Source of the DNA: Pelagibacteraceae bacterium AG-325-E13
GTDB lineage: Bacteria; Pseudomonadota; Alphaproteobacteria; Pelagibacterales; Pelagibacteraceae
NCBI GenBank assembly: GCA_003282965.1
Contig: QBYF01000008.1
Span: forward strand, 1 to 43,067
Length of the DNA stretch: 43,067 nucleotides
Direction of reading: 5' to 3'
In this document: positions 34,974-43,067 of the stretch, one piece after another
Layout: each line of letters opens with the position of its first letter
Position numbering within the stretch: position 1 is the stretch's first letter
The notes under the pieces: model-generated
Database searches by the model: none
Told to the model about the DNA's origin: nothing
Seen by the model: the letters and a program-made list of their open reading frames with translations, nothing else
Made by a program: the position numbers and the translations under genes

Positions 34974-36136
34974 ATATTCACGAACATCAAGCCAAAGAAA
35001 TTTTAAAAGAATTTGGTGCGCCAGTTTCAAAGGGTGTTGTAATTTTTTCTCTTGATGAAATAAAAAAAAAAATAATCAAACTACAAACTAAGGAATTTGT
35101 TTTAAAAGCCCAAATACATGCTGGCGGTAGAGGAAAAGCTGGTGGGGTTAAGTTAATCAAAGATATCTCCAATTTAGAAAAAGAGGCTAAAGCAATGATG
35201 GGCAAAACCCTTATAACTCATCAAACTGGTCCAGAGGGCAAAGAAGTTAAGAGATTATATATTGAAGAAGCATCTGACATTTCAAAAGAATTTTATCTAT
35301 CCTGTTTAATTGATAGAGAGTCATCTAAAGTTGCTTTTATTAGTAGTACAGAGGGCGGTATGGATATAGAAAAAGTAGCTTCTGAAACACCTGATAAAAT
35401 TAAGACTCACAAATTAGAATTAAAAGATGATGGACCAAATCAAGAAGAAATAAACAAGATTATATCTATATTTGAATTTAATGAGGAACAAAAAAAAATT
35501 GCATCAAAGCTAATTATATCTCTTTACAATATAACAATTAAAAAAGATGCAACTTTAATAGAAATTAATCCTTTAATAATAACAAAATCTAATAAATTAA
35601 TTTGTTTAGATGCCAAAATGAATTTTGATGATAATGCAATTTTTAGAAGACCAGAAATTCTTAAGTTAAGAGACTTAAACGAGGAGGATCCTGCTGAAAT
35701 TGAAGCTAGTAAACATGAACTTGCATATATAAAATTAAACGGCTCTATAGGATGTATGGTAAACGGAGCAGGTTTAGCTATGGCTACTATGGATATAATA
35801 AAATTGTATGGAAAAGAACCAGCAAATTTTTTAGATGTTGGTGGAGGAGCCTCTAAAGAAAAAGTATCTGCAGCTTTTAAACTTATTTTGTCTGATAAAA
35901 ATGTAAAAGGTATTTTAATAAATATATTTGGTGGAATTATGCGATGTGATGTACTCGCTCAAGGAGTAGTAGATGCCGCAAAAGAGATTAGCTTATCTAT
36001 TCCTCTTGTTGTGAGATTAGCTGGAACCAATTTTAAAGAGGGTAAAGAAATATTAGATAAATCAAATTTAAAAATTTTATCAGCTTCAGATTTAAATGAT
36101 GCTGCAAAAAAAATTGTAGATTCTATAAAAAAGTAG
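34970..36136 (+). CDS. sucC: Succinyl-CoA synthetase beta subunit SucC
   Basis: SucC forms the ATP-grasp subunit of succinate-CoA ligase, making ATP or GTP from succinyl-CoA. The 388-residue protein begins MNIHEHQAKEILKEFG and has QIHAGGRGKAGGVKL, IEINPLIIT, LDAKMNFDDNA and NIFGGIMRCDVLAQG. The start overlaps the FkbM stop in ATGA. The stop TAG is directly followed by the sucD ATG with no gap. The N-terminal sequence is standard, so the start is secure despite the odd upstream neighbour. Confidence 0.97.
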   Translation: MNIHEHQAKEILKEFGAPVSKGVVIFSLDEIKKKIIKLQTKEFVLKAQIHAGGRGKAGGVKLIKDISNLEKEAKAMMGKTLITHQTGPEGKEVKRLYIEEASDISKEFYLSCLIDRESSKVAFISSTEGGMDIEKVASETPDKIKTHKLELKDDGPNQEEINKIISIFEFNEEQKKIASKLIISLYNITIKKDATLIEINPLIITKSNKLICLDAKMNFDDNAIFRRPEILKLRDLNEEDPAEIEASKHELAYIKLNGSIGCMVNGAGLAMATMDIIKLYGKEPANFLDVGGGASKEKVSAAFKLILSDKNVKGILINIFGGIMRCDVLAQGVVDAAKEISLSIPLVVRLAGTNFKEGKEILDKSNLKILSASDLNDAAKKIVDSIKK

Positions 36137-37012
36137 ATGTCAATATTAATAAATAAAAACACAAAAGTTATTTGTCAAGGCTTTACTGGTAAGCATGGAA
36201 CTTTTCATTCTGAACAAGCTCTTGAATATGGAACAAAACTTGTAGGTGGGGTAACTCCTAAGAAAGGTGGTCAAACACATTTAAATCTTCCTGTTTTTAA
36301 TACTGTTCAAGAAGCTAAAGATAAAACTAATGCAAATGCTACTATGATATATGTTCCTCCTAAATTTGCTGCAGAGTCAATCATTGAAGCAATTCATTCT
36401 AAAATTGAATTAATAGTTTGTATTACTGAAGGAATACCTATTTTGGATATGATAAAAGTAAAAAAAGAATTAAAAAAAAGTAAATCAAGATTAATTGGAC
36501 CTAATTGCCCAGGAATAATTACCCCAGAGGAATGTAAAATAGGAATTATGCCAGGGAATATTCATAAAAAAGGGACTGTCGGTATCGTCTCAAGATCTGG
36601 CACACTAACTTACGAAGCAGTTGCTCAAACGACTGCAAATGGCATGGGTCAATCTACTTGTATAGGAATTGGAGGAGATCCTATTAATGGAACTAACTTT
36701 ATCGATTGTTTAGAACTTTTCTTAAGAGATGAAGATACCAAGTCAATCGTTATGATAGGAGAAATAGGAGGCTCAGCTGAGGAAGAAGCAGCTGAATTTT
36801 TAAAAAAGGAAAAGATAAAAAAACCTATGGTAGGTTTTATTGCAGGCCTAACTGCCCCACCAGGAAGAAGAATGGGACATGCTGGAGCAATTATATCTGG
36901 GGGAAAAGGGGGAGCCGCAGATAAGATAGAGCTTATGAAATCTGTCGGAATCACTATATCAAAGTCTCCAGCTGATATTGGAAAGACACTTTTGCAAAAA
37001 CTATATGGTTGA
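36137..37012 (+). CDS. sucD: Succinyl-CoA synthetase alpha subunit SucD
   Basis: SucD binds CoA and carries the phosphohistidine of succinyl-CoA synthetase. The 291-residue protein has [56 protein letters not shown] and the active His in [18 protein letters not shown]. It begins at the base after the sucC stop, ensuring equal production of the two subunits. A 33-base AT-rich gap separates it from sucA; no terminator is seen there. Confidence 0.97.
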   Translation: MSILINKNTKVICQGFTGKHGTFHSEQALEYGTKLVGGVTPKKGGQTHLNLPVFNTVQEAKDKTNANATMIYVPPKFAAESIIEAIHSKIELIVCITEGIPILDMIKVKKELKKSKSRLIGPNCPGIITPEECKIGIMPGNIHKKGTVGIVSRSGTLTYEAVAQTTANGMGQSTCIGIGGDPINGTNFIDCLELFLRDEDTKSIVMIGEIGGSAEEEAAEFLKKEKIKKPMVGFIAGLTAPPGRRMGHAGAIISGGKGGAADKIELMKSVGITISKSPADIGKTLLQKLYG

Positions 37013-37045
37013 TTTTTTGTAATTTATGTTAAAATAATTTATTGA

Positions 37046-39934
37046 ATGTCATCATCTAATAACAATACTACTTACAAGAAAACCTCTTTTTTAATTGGCA
37101 ACAATTCTGAATTTATTAACGAGTTTTATGCTGATTATCTTTCAGATCCAAAATCACTTCCAGAAAGCTGGAAAATTTTTTTTGATGGATTAAGCGAAGA
37201 ACAAAAACTAATTTATGATGATTTAAAAGGTCCTAGTTGGTCTCCAGAAAGAAAAAATAAAAAAACTATTTTTCATGTACAAGATGAAAAAAATAAAAAT
37301 AAAGATGAATCATCAGAAATTAAGATAGAGTCAGCTAAACAAGCTACAAAAGACTCTGTAAGAGCAATAATGTTAATTAGAGCTTTTAGAATTAGAGGTC
37401 ACCTCATTTCATCATTAGACCCACTTTCTCTTTTGAAAAAAGAGGAGCATCCTGAACTAAGACCTGAAACTTATGGTTTTGCGAAAAAAGACTATAACAG
37501 AAAAATATTTTTAGACGGAGTTCTTGGCTTACAGTACGCAGACTTAAATCAAATATTAAAGATTTTAAAAAAAACTTATTGCTCAAATATTGGTTACGAA
37601 TTTATGCATATGGGAGATCCAGATGAAAAGACCTGGATAAGAAACAGAGTTGAAGGTCCTGAAAAAGAAATTCAATTTACAGATAATGGTAAAAAAGCCA
37701 TTTTAAACAAGATGATCGAAGCAGAAGGATTTGAAAAGTATTTGCACATAAAATTTGTTGGCACAAAAAGATTTGGACTAGATGGAGGAGAATCATTGGT
37801 TCCAGCTTTAGAACAGATTATAAAAAGAGGAGGAAATTTAGGAGCTAAAGAAATTAAAATAGGAATGTCTCATAGAGGTAGATTAAATGTATTAGCAAAT
37901 GTAATGAGCAAACCTTACAAAGCAATATTCAGTGAATTTTTTGGTAAAAGTGCCAATCAAGAAATCGGAGGAGATGTAAAATATCATTTAGGAGCATCAT
38001 CCAACAGGGAGTTCGACGGAAACTCCGTGCATATTAGTTTAACAGATAACCCCTCTCATTTAGAGGCTGTTAATCCAGTTGTTTTAGGTCAAGTGAGGGC
38101 TAAACAATTTTTCCACAAGGATTTAAAAAGAAAGAAAGTTATACCAGTATTAATACATGGCGATGCAGCTTTTGCTGGACAAGGAATAGTAGCTGAATGT
38201 TTTGCAATGTCGGGGTTACCAGGCCACAATACTGGTGGAACAATACATATTATAGTTAACAATCAAATAGGTTTTACAACTGCCCCGCGTTTTGCTCGAT
38301 CTTCACCTTACCCTTCAGATGTAGCAAAGATTGCACAAGCTCCAATTTTTCATGTTAATGGTGACGATCCAGAGGCGGTAGTTCACTGTGCAAAAATTGC
38401 TACTGAATATCGCCAAAAATTTAATAGAGATGTAGTTATAGACATGGTTTGTTATAGGCGATTCGGTCATAATGAAGGTGATGAGCCGTCCTTTACTCAA
38501 CCAATTATGTATAAAAAGATAAAAACTCATCCCACGAGTTTAACAATCTATGGCAATAAATTATGTGAAGAAGGATTAACTTCGTCAAATGAAATAGAAG
38601 ATCAAAAAACGAAATTTAAGAAATTTTTAGAAAATCAATTGGAATTATCCAAAACTTATAAATCAGAGTTGACATGGTTTGAAGGAGCTTGGTCAAGATT
38701 TAAACCTGGATTAGGTAAAGACAAAAGAGGCAAAAGTGGAGTAGATAAAGATAAATTAATACAAATAGGAAAAAAAATTTCTATTATCCCTGACAATTTA
38801 AATCCTCATAAAACAATTAAGAAAATATTTGATTTAAAATACCAAATGTTTGAAAAAAATAAACTGATAGACTGGTCTACGGCAGAAAATCTAGCTATTG
38901 GGAGTTTATTAACTGAGGGGTTTTCAGTTAGACTTTCTGGTCAAGATTCTGGACGTGGCACTTTTAGTCAAAGACACGCAGTGTTAAGAAATCAAAATAA
39001 TCATGATAGATATATACCTTTAAACAATATCAAAACTAATCAAAAGAAATTTGAAATAATTGATAGTCTTTTGTCTGAATTAGCAGTTTTAGGTTTTGAA
39101 TTTGGATATTCTTTATCTGAGCCAGAAACTTTAGTTATATGGGAGGCGCAATTTGGTGACTTTGCTAATGGCGCTCAAGTAATTATTGATCAATTTATCG
39201 CTTCGGGTGAGTCAAAATGGGGAAGAGCTAGTGGGCTTGTAATGTTATTACCTCATGGTTATGAAGGACAGGGACCAGATCATTCTTCAGCTAGACTAGA
39301 AAGATTTTTGCAGCTATGTGCTGGAGAAAACATGCAAGTAATAAATTGCACAACCCCATCAAATTATTTTCATGCTCTAAGAAGACAAATGCATAGAGAT
39401 TTTAGAAAACCATTGATAGTAATGACACCTAAATCTTTGTTGAGACACAAAAGATGTATTTCTAATCTAAACGAGTTTACAAAAAAAAATACATTTCATA
39501 GAGTCCTAGATGATGATGCCTATTCTAAAAATAGTGGATTAATTAAATTGAAAAGCGATAATGAAATAAAGAAAGTAGTGATGTGTTCTGGTAAAATTTA
39601 TTACGACCTTATTGAAGCTAGAGAAAATATTAAAAACTATGGTATTGTTTTTATACGTATAGAACAGTTATATCCTTTTCCTGCAAAAACTTTAGCTAAT
39701 TTACTGAAGAAGTACGAAAAAGCAGAATTTATTTGGTGTCAAGAAGAGCCAAAGAATATGGGTGCCTGGAATACTGTAAGAAATTACATAGATAGAACCT
39801 TAGAAATAATATACTTTAATAGAGATAAGGTAAAATATGTGGGAAGAAAAGCATCTTCTTCAACTGCGACTGGAAATCTGAATAAACATCTTGCGCAACA
39901 AAAAGAAATATTAGAAAAGGTACTTAGAAAGTAA
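37046..39934 (+). CDS. sucA: 2-oxoglutarate dehydrogenase E1 component SucA
   Basis: SucA is the thiamine-diphosphate-dependent decarboxylase of the 2-oxoglutarate dehydrogenase complex. The 962-residue protein has the N-terminal E2-interaction segment ([20 protein letters not shown]), [28 protein letters not shown], the ThDP/Mg region [20 protein letters not shown] and [28 protein letters not shown], and the C-terminal transketolase-type [28 protein letters not shown]. Length and order are normal. It is one base upstream of sucB, with tight cotranscription. Confidence 0.98.
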   Translation: MSSSNNNTTYKKTSFLIGNNSEFINEFYADYLSDPKSLPESWKIFFDGLSEEQKLIYDDLKGPSWSPERKNKKTIFHVQDEKNKNKDESSEIKIESAKQATKDSVRAIMLIRAFRIRGHLISSLDPLSLLKKEEHPELRPETYGFAKKDYNRKIFLDGVLGLQYADLNQILKILKKTYCSNIGYEFMHMGDPDEKTWIRNRVEGPEKEIQFTDNGKKAILNKMIEAEGFEKYLHIKFVGTKRFGLDGGESLVPALEQIIKRGGNLGAKEIKIGMSHRGRLNVLANVMSKPYKAIFSEFFGKSANQEIGGDVKYHLGASSNREFDGNSVHISLTDNPSHLEAVNPVVLGQVRAKQFFHKDLKRKKVIPVLIHGDAAFAGQGIVAECFAMSGLPGHNTGGTIHIIVNNQIGFTTAPRFARSSPYPSDVAKIAQAPIFHVNGDDPEAVVHCAKIATEYRQKFNRDVVIDMVCYRRFGHNEGDEPSFTQPIMYKKIKTHPTSLTIYGNKLCEEGLTSSNEIEDQKTKFKKFLENQLELSKTYKSELTWFEGAWSRFKPGLGKDKRGKSGVDKDKLIQIGKKISIIPDNLNPHKTIKKIFDLKYQMFEKNKLIDWSTAENLAIGSLLTEGFSVRLSGQDSGRGTFSQRHAVLRNQNNHDRYIPLNNIKTNQKKFEIIDSLLSELAVLGFEFGYSLSEPETLVIWEAQFGDFANGAQVIIDQFIASGESKWGRASGLVMLLPHGYEGQGPDHSSARLERFLQLCAGENMQVINCTTPSNYFHALRRQMHRDFRKPLIVMTPKSLLRHKRCISNLNEFTKKNTFHRVLDDDAYSKNSGLIKLKSDNEIKKVVMCSGKIYYDLIEARENIKNYGIVFIRIEQLYPFPAKTLANLLKKYEKAEFIWCQEEPKNMGAWNTVRNYIDRTLEIIYFNRDKVKYVGRKASSSTATGNLNKHLAQQKEILEKVLRK

Positions 39935-39935
39935 A

Positions 39936-41246
39936 ATGTCTGATAAAATTATTGTACCAACATTAGGAGAGTCAGTAACAGAGGCTACAGTTTCAAAATG
40001 GCTAAAAAGCCAGGGTGAAAAAGTTTCTGCGGACGAACCAATCGTAGAGCTTGAGACTGATAAAGTTAACGTAGAGGTTCCTGCTCCATCAACTGGTTTT
40101 TTAGAACTTATATCGGTAAAAGAAGGTGAAACCGTTAATGTTGGCGCTTTGCTTGGAATGATAAATGGAGCTAAAAAAGAAGTTTCAAAGCCAGTCAAAG
40201 AGGTGAAAAATTATTCCCCTCCAAAAAAAAAAAGTCAAGTTTTACAAAAAGCTAAAGAAGAAGTTCTTAATCTTGTAGAAGCAAAAGAAGAAACTATTCC
40301 CACAAAAGCTGAGGAAGAAGAAGCATTAGTGCTAGATAATTTTCATAATGAAGTAAAAATAAAAGAAAGTCCAAAAGTTAAAACTCAAAAACCCTCAGTT
40401 TCACCAGCCGCAAGAAAAATGGCTCAAGAAGGAAAAGTAGATTTAAATAAGATTGAAGGATCAGGTAAAAATGGTGTTATTTTAAAAGAAGATATCATGA
40501 GCTTAATGGGATCTAAACCTTCACCCTCTCAAAGAAAAATTGAGCATGGACCAGAAGAGAGAATTAAAATGACAAGATTGCGATTAACTATCGCCAAGAG
40601 ATTAAAAGAAGCCCAAGAAAATGCCGCAATGCTCACTACTTTTAATGAAGTGGACATGACTGAAGTAATTGCAATGCGAAATCAATATAAAGAGGAATTT
40701 CAAAATAAATATTCTGTTAAGTTAGGATTTATGTCTTTTTTTGTAAAAGCTTGTGTAATTGGATTAAAAAATTTCCCAGCTATAAATGCTGAAATACAAA
40801 ATGATGAGATAGTTTATAAAAATTATTACAATATCAGTATTGCTGTGGGAACTGATAGAGGTTTAGTAGTCCCAGTTTTAAGAGAAACAGATGAAATGTC
40901 ATTTGCAGATATAGAAAAAAACATTGGTCGATTAGGTGAAAAGGCTCGAGAAGGAAAAATTACAATAGATGATTTACAAGGAGGTACATTCACGATTACA
41001 AATGGAGGAATATACGGCTCAATGTTATCGACACCAATATTAAATCCGCCTCAATCAGCTGTTTTGGGAATGCACAATATAATTAAAAGAGCTGTTGTAG
41101 TTAATGGAAGCGTTGAGGTAAGACCTGTTATGTATTTAGCATTGTCTTATGATCATAGAATAATAGATGGAAAAGAGGCAGTATCATTTTTAAAAATAGT
41201 TAAAGAGTCTTTGGAACAACCAAAAAGACTTTTTCTTAATATCTAA
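39936..41246 (+). CDS. sucB: 2-oxoglutarate dehydrogenase E2 component (dihydrolipoyl succinyltransferase) SucB
   Basis: SucB transfers the succinyl group to CoA and forms the core of the complex. The 436-residue protein has an N-terminal lipoyl domain with the lipoylated Lys in [12 protein letters not shown] (K43), a Lys/Glu-rich flexible linker, the peripheral subunit-binding domain ([32 protein letters not shown]), and the catalytic domain ending with the His/Asp motif [17 protein letters not shown]. Only one lipoyl domain is present, as usual for SucB. It lies between sucA and lpd with gaps of 1 and 2 bases. Confidence 0.97.
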   Translation: MSDKIIVPTLGESVTEATVSKWLKSQGEKVSADEPIVELETDKVNVEVPAPSTGFLELISVKEGETVNVGALLGMINGAKKEVSKPVKEVKNYSPPKKKSQVLQKAKEEVLNLVEAKEETIPTKAEEEEALVLDNFHNEVKIKESPKVKTQKPSVSPAARKMAQEGKVDLNKIEGSGKNGVILKEDIMSLMGSKPSPSQRKIEHGPEERIKMTRLRLTIAKRLKEAQENAAMLTTFNEVDMTEVIAMRNQYKEEFQNKYSVKLGFMSFFVKACVIGLKNFPAINAEIQNDEIVYKNYYNISIAVGTDRGLVVPVLRETDEMSFADIEKNIGRLGEKAREGKITIDDLQGGTFTITNGGIYGSMLSTPILNPPQSAVLGMHNIIKRAVVVNGSVEVRPVMYLALSYDHRIIDGKEAVSFLKIVKESLEQPKRLFLNI

Positions 41247-41248
41247 CA

Positions 41249-42652
41249 ATGGAAAATAATTTTGACGTAATCATAATCGGTGGCGGCCCAGGAGGTTATG
41301 TTTGCGCTATAAGAGCTGCTCAATTGGGACTTAAAACTGCATGTATAGAGTCAAGAGGTTCACTGGGAGGTACATGTTTAAATATTGGATGTATACCTTC
41401 AAAAAGTTTATTAAATTTATCTGAAAATTTTCATAAAGCAAAAAAAGATTTTAATCAACAAGGCATAGAAATTAGTGATATAAAATTAAATATAGACAAG
41501 ATGATGTCTAATAAAAATAAATCAATTCAGGTTTTAACTAAAGGAGTAGAATTTTTATTTAAGAAAAATAAAGTAACTTATTTAAAAGGAAAGGGTGTTC
41601 TTTTTTCTAAGAACGATGTAGTTGTTTATAATAATAATAAAAAAGAAAATTATAAAGCTAAGAATATTGTAATTGCCACAGGTTCAGACGTAACTTCAGT
41701 CCCAGGTATAAAAATTGATGAAAAGAATATAATTTCTTCTACTGGCGCTTTATCATTAAATAAAGTTCCAAATAAGCTAGTCGTAATTGGAGGAGGATAT
41801 ATTGGCCTTGAAATGGGTTCGGTTTGGTCAAGACTTGGCGCTGAAGTCACTGTTATTGAATATTTAGATTATATTACTCCAGGCATGGATAGAGAGATTT
41901 CAAAAGAGTTTCAAAAAATTTTAAACAAACAAGGAATCAAATTTAAACTGAATTCAAAAGTAAATTCAGTAAAAAACAAGAACGATACAGTTTTAGTAGA
42001 ATTTACTGACAATAAAGACAAAAAAAACCAAACAATTGAAGCTGATAAAGTTTTAGTTTCTGTTGGAAGAAAACCTTATACAGAAGGATTAAATCTCTCT
42101 AAAATTGGTGTTATGAAAGATGAAAAAGGTAGAATTAAAGTAAATGAAAAATTACAGACATCTATAAGCAATATTTATGCAATTGGAGATGTTATAAAAG
42201 GTCCAATGTTAGCTCATAAAGCAGAGGACGAAGGTATAGCCGTAGCAGAAATTTTGGCAGGTCAAGCTGGACATGTTAATTACGATGTAATCCCTGGGGT
42301 TATTTACACATCTCCAGAAGTTGCGACAGTGGGAAAAACTGAAGAGCAATTAAAATCGGAAAATAAATCATATAAGGTAGGTAAATTTCCTTTTCTAGCC
42401 AACTCAAGAGCTAAAGTTAATAATGAAACTGAAGGATTTGTGAAGATATTAGCAGACAGCATAACAGATAAAGTTTTAGGTGTTCATATTATAGGCCCTC
42501 ATTGCGGGGATATGATTGCTGAAATGGCTCTAGCAATGGAATTTGGAGCGAGCTCCGAAGATATAGCAAGAACATGTCATGCTCACCCAACTCACACTGA
42601 GGCAATTAAAGAAGCAGCTTTAGCTGTTGATAAAAGACCAATTCATTTTTAA
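41249..42652 (+). CDS. lpd: Dihydrolipoamide dehydrogenase (E3)
   Basis: E3 reoxidises dihydrolipoamide with NAD for 2-oxoacid dehydrogenase complexes. The 467-residue protein has the FAD motif [18 protein letters not shown], the redox cysteines in [13 protein letters not shown] (C43 and C48), the NAD motif [21 protein letters not shown], the second FAD segment [21 protein letters not shown], and the C-terminal [15 protein letters not shown] with the catalytic His-Glu pair. It ends the sucCDAB-lpd operon. A separate E3 for pyruvate dehydrogenase may exist elsewhere. Confidence 0.97.
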   Translation: MENNFDVIIIGGGPGGYVCAIRAAQLGLKTACIESRGSLGGTCLNIGCIPSKSLLNLSENFHKAKKDFNQQGIEISDIKLNIDKMMSNKNKSIQVLTKGVEFLFKKNKVTYLKGKGVLFSKNDVVVYNNNKKENYKAKNIVIATGSDVTSVPGIKIDEKNIISSTGALSLNKVPNKLVVIGGGYIGLEMGSVWSRLGAEVTVIEYLDYITPGMDREISKEFQKILNKQGIKFKLNSKVNSVKNKNDTVLVEFTDNKDKKNQTIEADKVLVSVGRKPYTEGLNLSKIGVMKDEKGRIKVNEKLQTSISNIYAIGDVIKGPMLAHKAEDEGIAVAEILAGQAGHVNYDVIPGVIYTSPEVATVGKTEEQLKSENKSYKVGKFPFLANSRAKVNNETEGFVKILADSITDKVLGVHIIGPHCGDMIAEMALAMEFGASSEDIARTCHAHPTHTEAIKEAALAVDKRPIHF

Positions 42653-42680
42653 ATAAAAAAAATTCTAATAATATTGATTT

Positions 42681-43067
42681 ATGAAAGCACAAGTTTTGTT
42701 GCCAAAGGTATTTAATTTTCCATTCACCTATAATTCAAAGATAAAAATTAAAATTGGAGATATAGTAGAAGTACCGTTTGGTTCAAAACATGAAATAGGA
42801 GTTATTTGGAAAAATATATATCAAGAACCTGAAAATATTAAGATTAAAGAGATAAGCAAAAAGACAGACTATTCAATTGATAAAAAATTAATTAATTTTA
42901 TTGAGTGGTTTTCAATTTACAACATGGTTCCAATTGGTATTAAAAATGGTTATCGGTAGTGTTGATAAATTTATTAAAAAAAATGATCATTCTATTAAAT
43001 TAAGAGAAACTAAATCACTAAAATATATTTTAAGTAAAGAACAGGTATCAGCACTTAGATTTCTTGA
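42681..43067 (+). pseudogene. priA: Primosomal helicase PriA, N-terminal part with an apparent frameshift (3' partial)
   Basis: The frame from ATG 42681 encodes the PriA 3'-binding domain start (MKAQVLLPKVFNFPFTYNS, then GDIVEVPFGSKHEIGVIW and FIEWFSIYNMVPIG) and stops at TAG 42957-42959. From about 42940 another frame takes over without a break (LKMVIGSVDKFIKK.., KEQVSALRFL) and is open to the right edge. In intact PriA, the segment after YNMVPIG continues into LKM, so the two pieces join naturally if about two (or five) bases were lost near 42939. The gene may be a true pseudogene, an assembly or sequencing error, or use programmed frameshifting; the first two are more likely. PriA restarts stalled replication forks and is usually important. 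Confidence 0.75.

Noticed and set aside
1-43067. CRISPR array, rRNA or tRNA genes
   Set aside because: No regularly spaced repeats, no rRNA-like conserved blocks and no credible tRNA cloverleaf were seen on either strand.

Overview
This window looks like a chromosomal piece of a streamlined, AT-rich marine alphaproteobacterium, most likely SAR11 (Pelagibacterales) or a close relative. The reasons are the very low GC, gaps that are usually under 50 bases, many ATGA or TAATG gene overlaps, an alphaproteobacterial gene order (ffh-rpsP-trmD-rplS-leuCDB; mdh with sucCDAB-lpd), and heavy investment in TRAP uptake of small organic acids. No rRNA, tRNA, CRISPR, prophage or insertion sequence was seen. 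No intergenic stretch exceeds 300 bases; the longest is about 164 bases, between dapF and ffh.

Region 1 (1-904) holds the end of a cytochrome c maturation gene (ccmH) and a PagL-like outer-membrane lipid A deacylase. Region 2 (911-10065) is a one-direction module for 2-hydroxy and 2-oxo acids. It has two tandem LldD-like FMN dehydrogenases, a class I aminotransferase, a GlcD-like FAD dehydrogenase, a D-2-hydroxyacid dehydrogenase, and a TRAP transporter whose binding-protein gene is separated from its membrane genes by an intrinsic terminator. Region 3 (10075-13252) has an amidase, an unlisted 59-residue membrane protein, an EamA exporter and an alpha/beta hydrolase, all chained by overlaps.

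Region 4 (13249-14990, minus strand) is dapF-ftsY. After a bidirectional intergenic region that can fold as a four-helix RNA, region 5 (15155-28052, plus strand) is a long tightly packed array: ffh-rpsP-trmD-rplS (protein targeting and translation), leuCDB and asd (amino acid biosynthesis), sdhCDAB, mmsA and mdh (central carbon metabolism).

Region 6 (28079-34973) is an even more AT-rich block of envelope-glycan-like genes: an FAD oxidoreductase, a DegT-like aminotransferase with a hydrophobic insertion, two GT-C-like membrane glycosyltransferases, a small membrane protein and an FkbM methyltransferase. It sits between mdh and sucC, and its last gene overlaps the sucC start. Region 7 (34970-42652) completes the TCA set with sucC-sucD-sucA-sucB-lpd. 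The window ends in a priA gene that carries an apparent frameshift.

Functionally, the hydroxyacid module would feed glyoxylate, pyruvate or related oxoacids into the TCA enzymes encoded downstream, while the island and the PagL-like gene would change the cell surface. All functions are inferred from motifs and family knowledge; no database search was possible.
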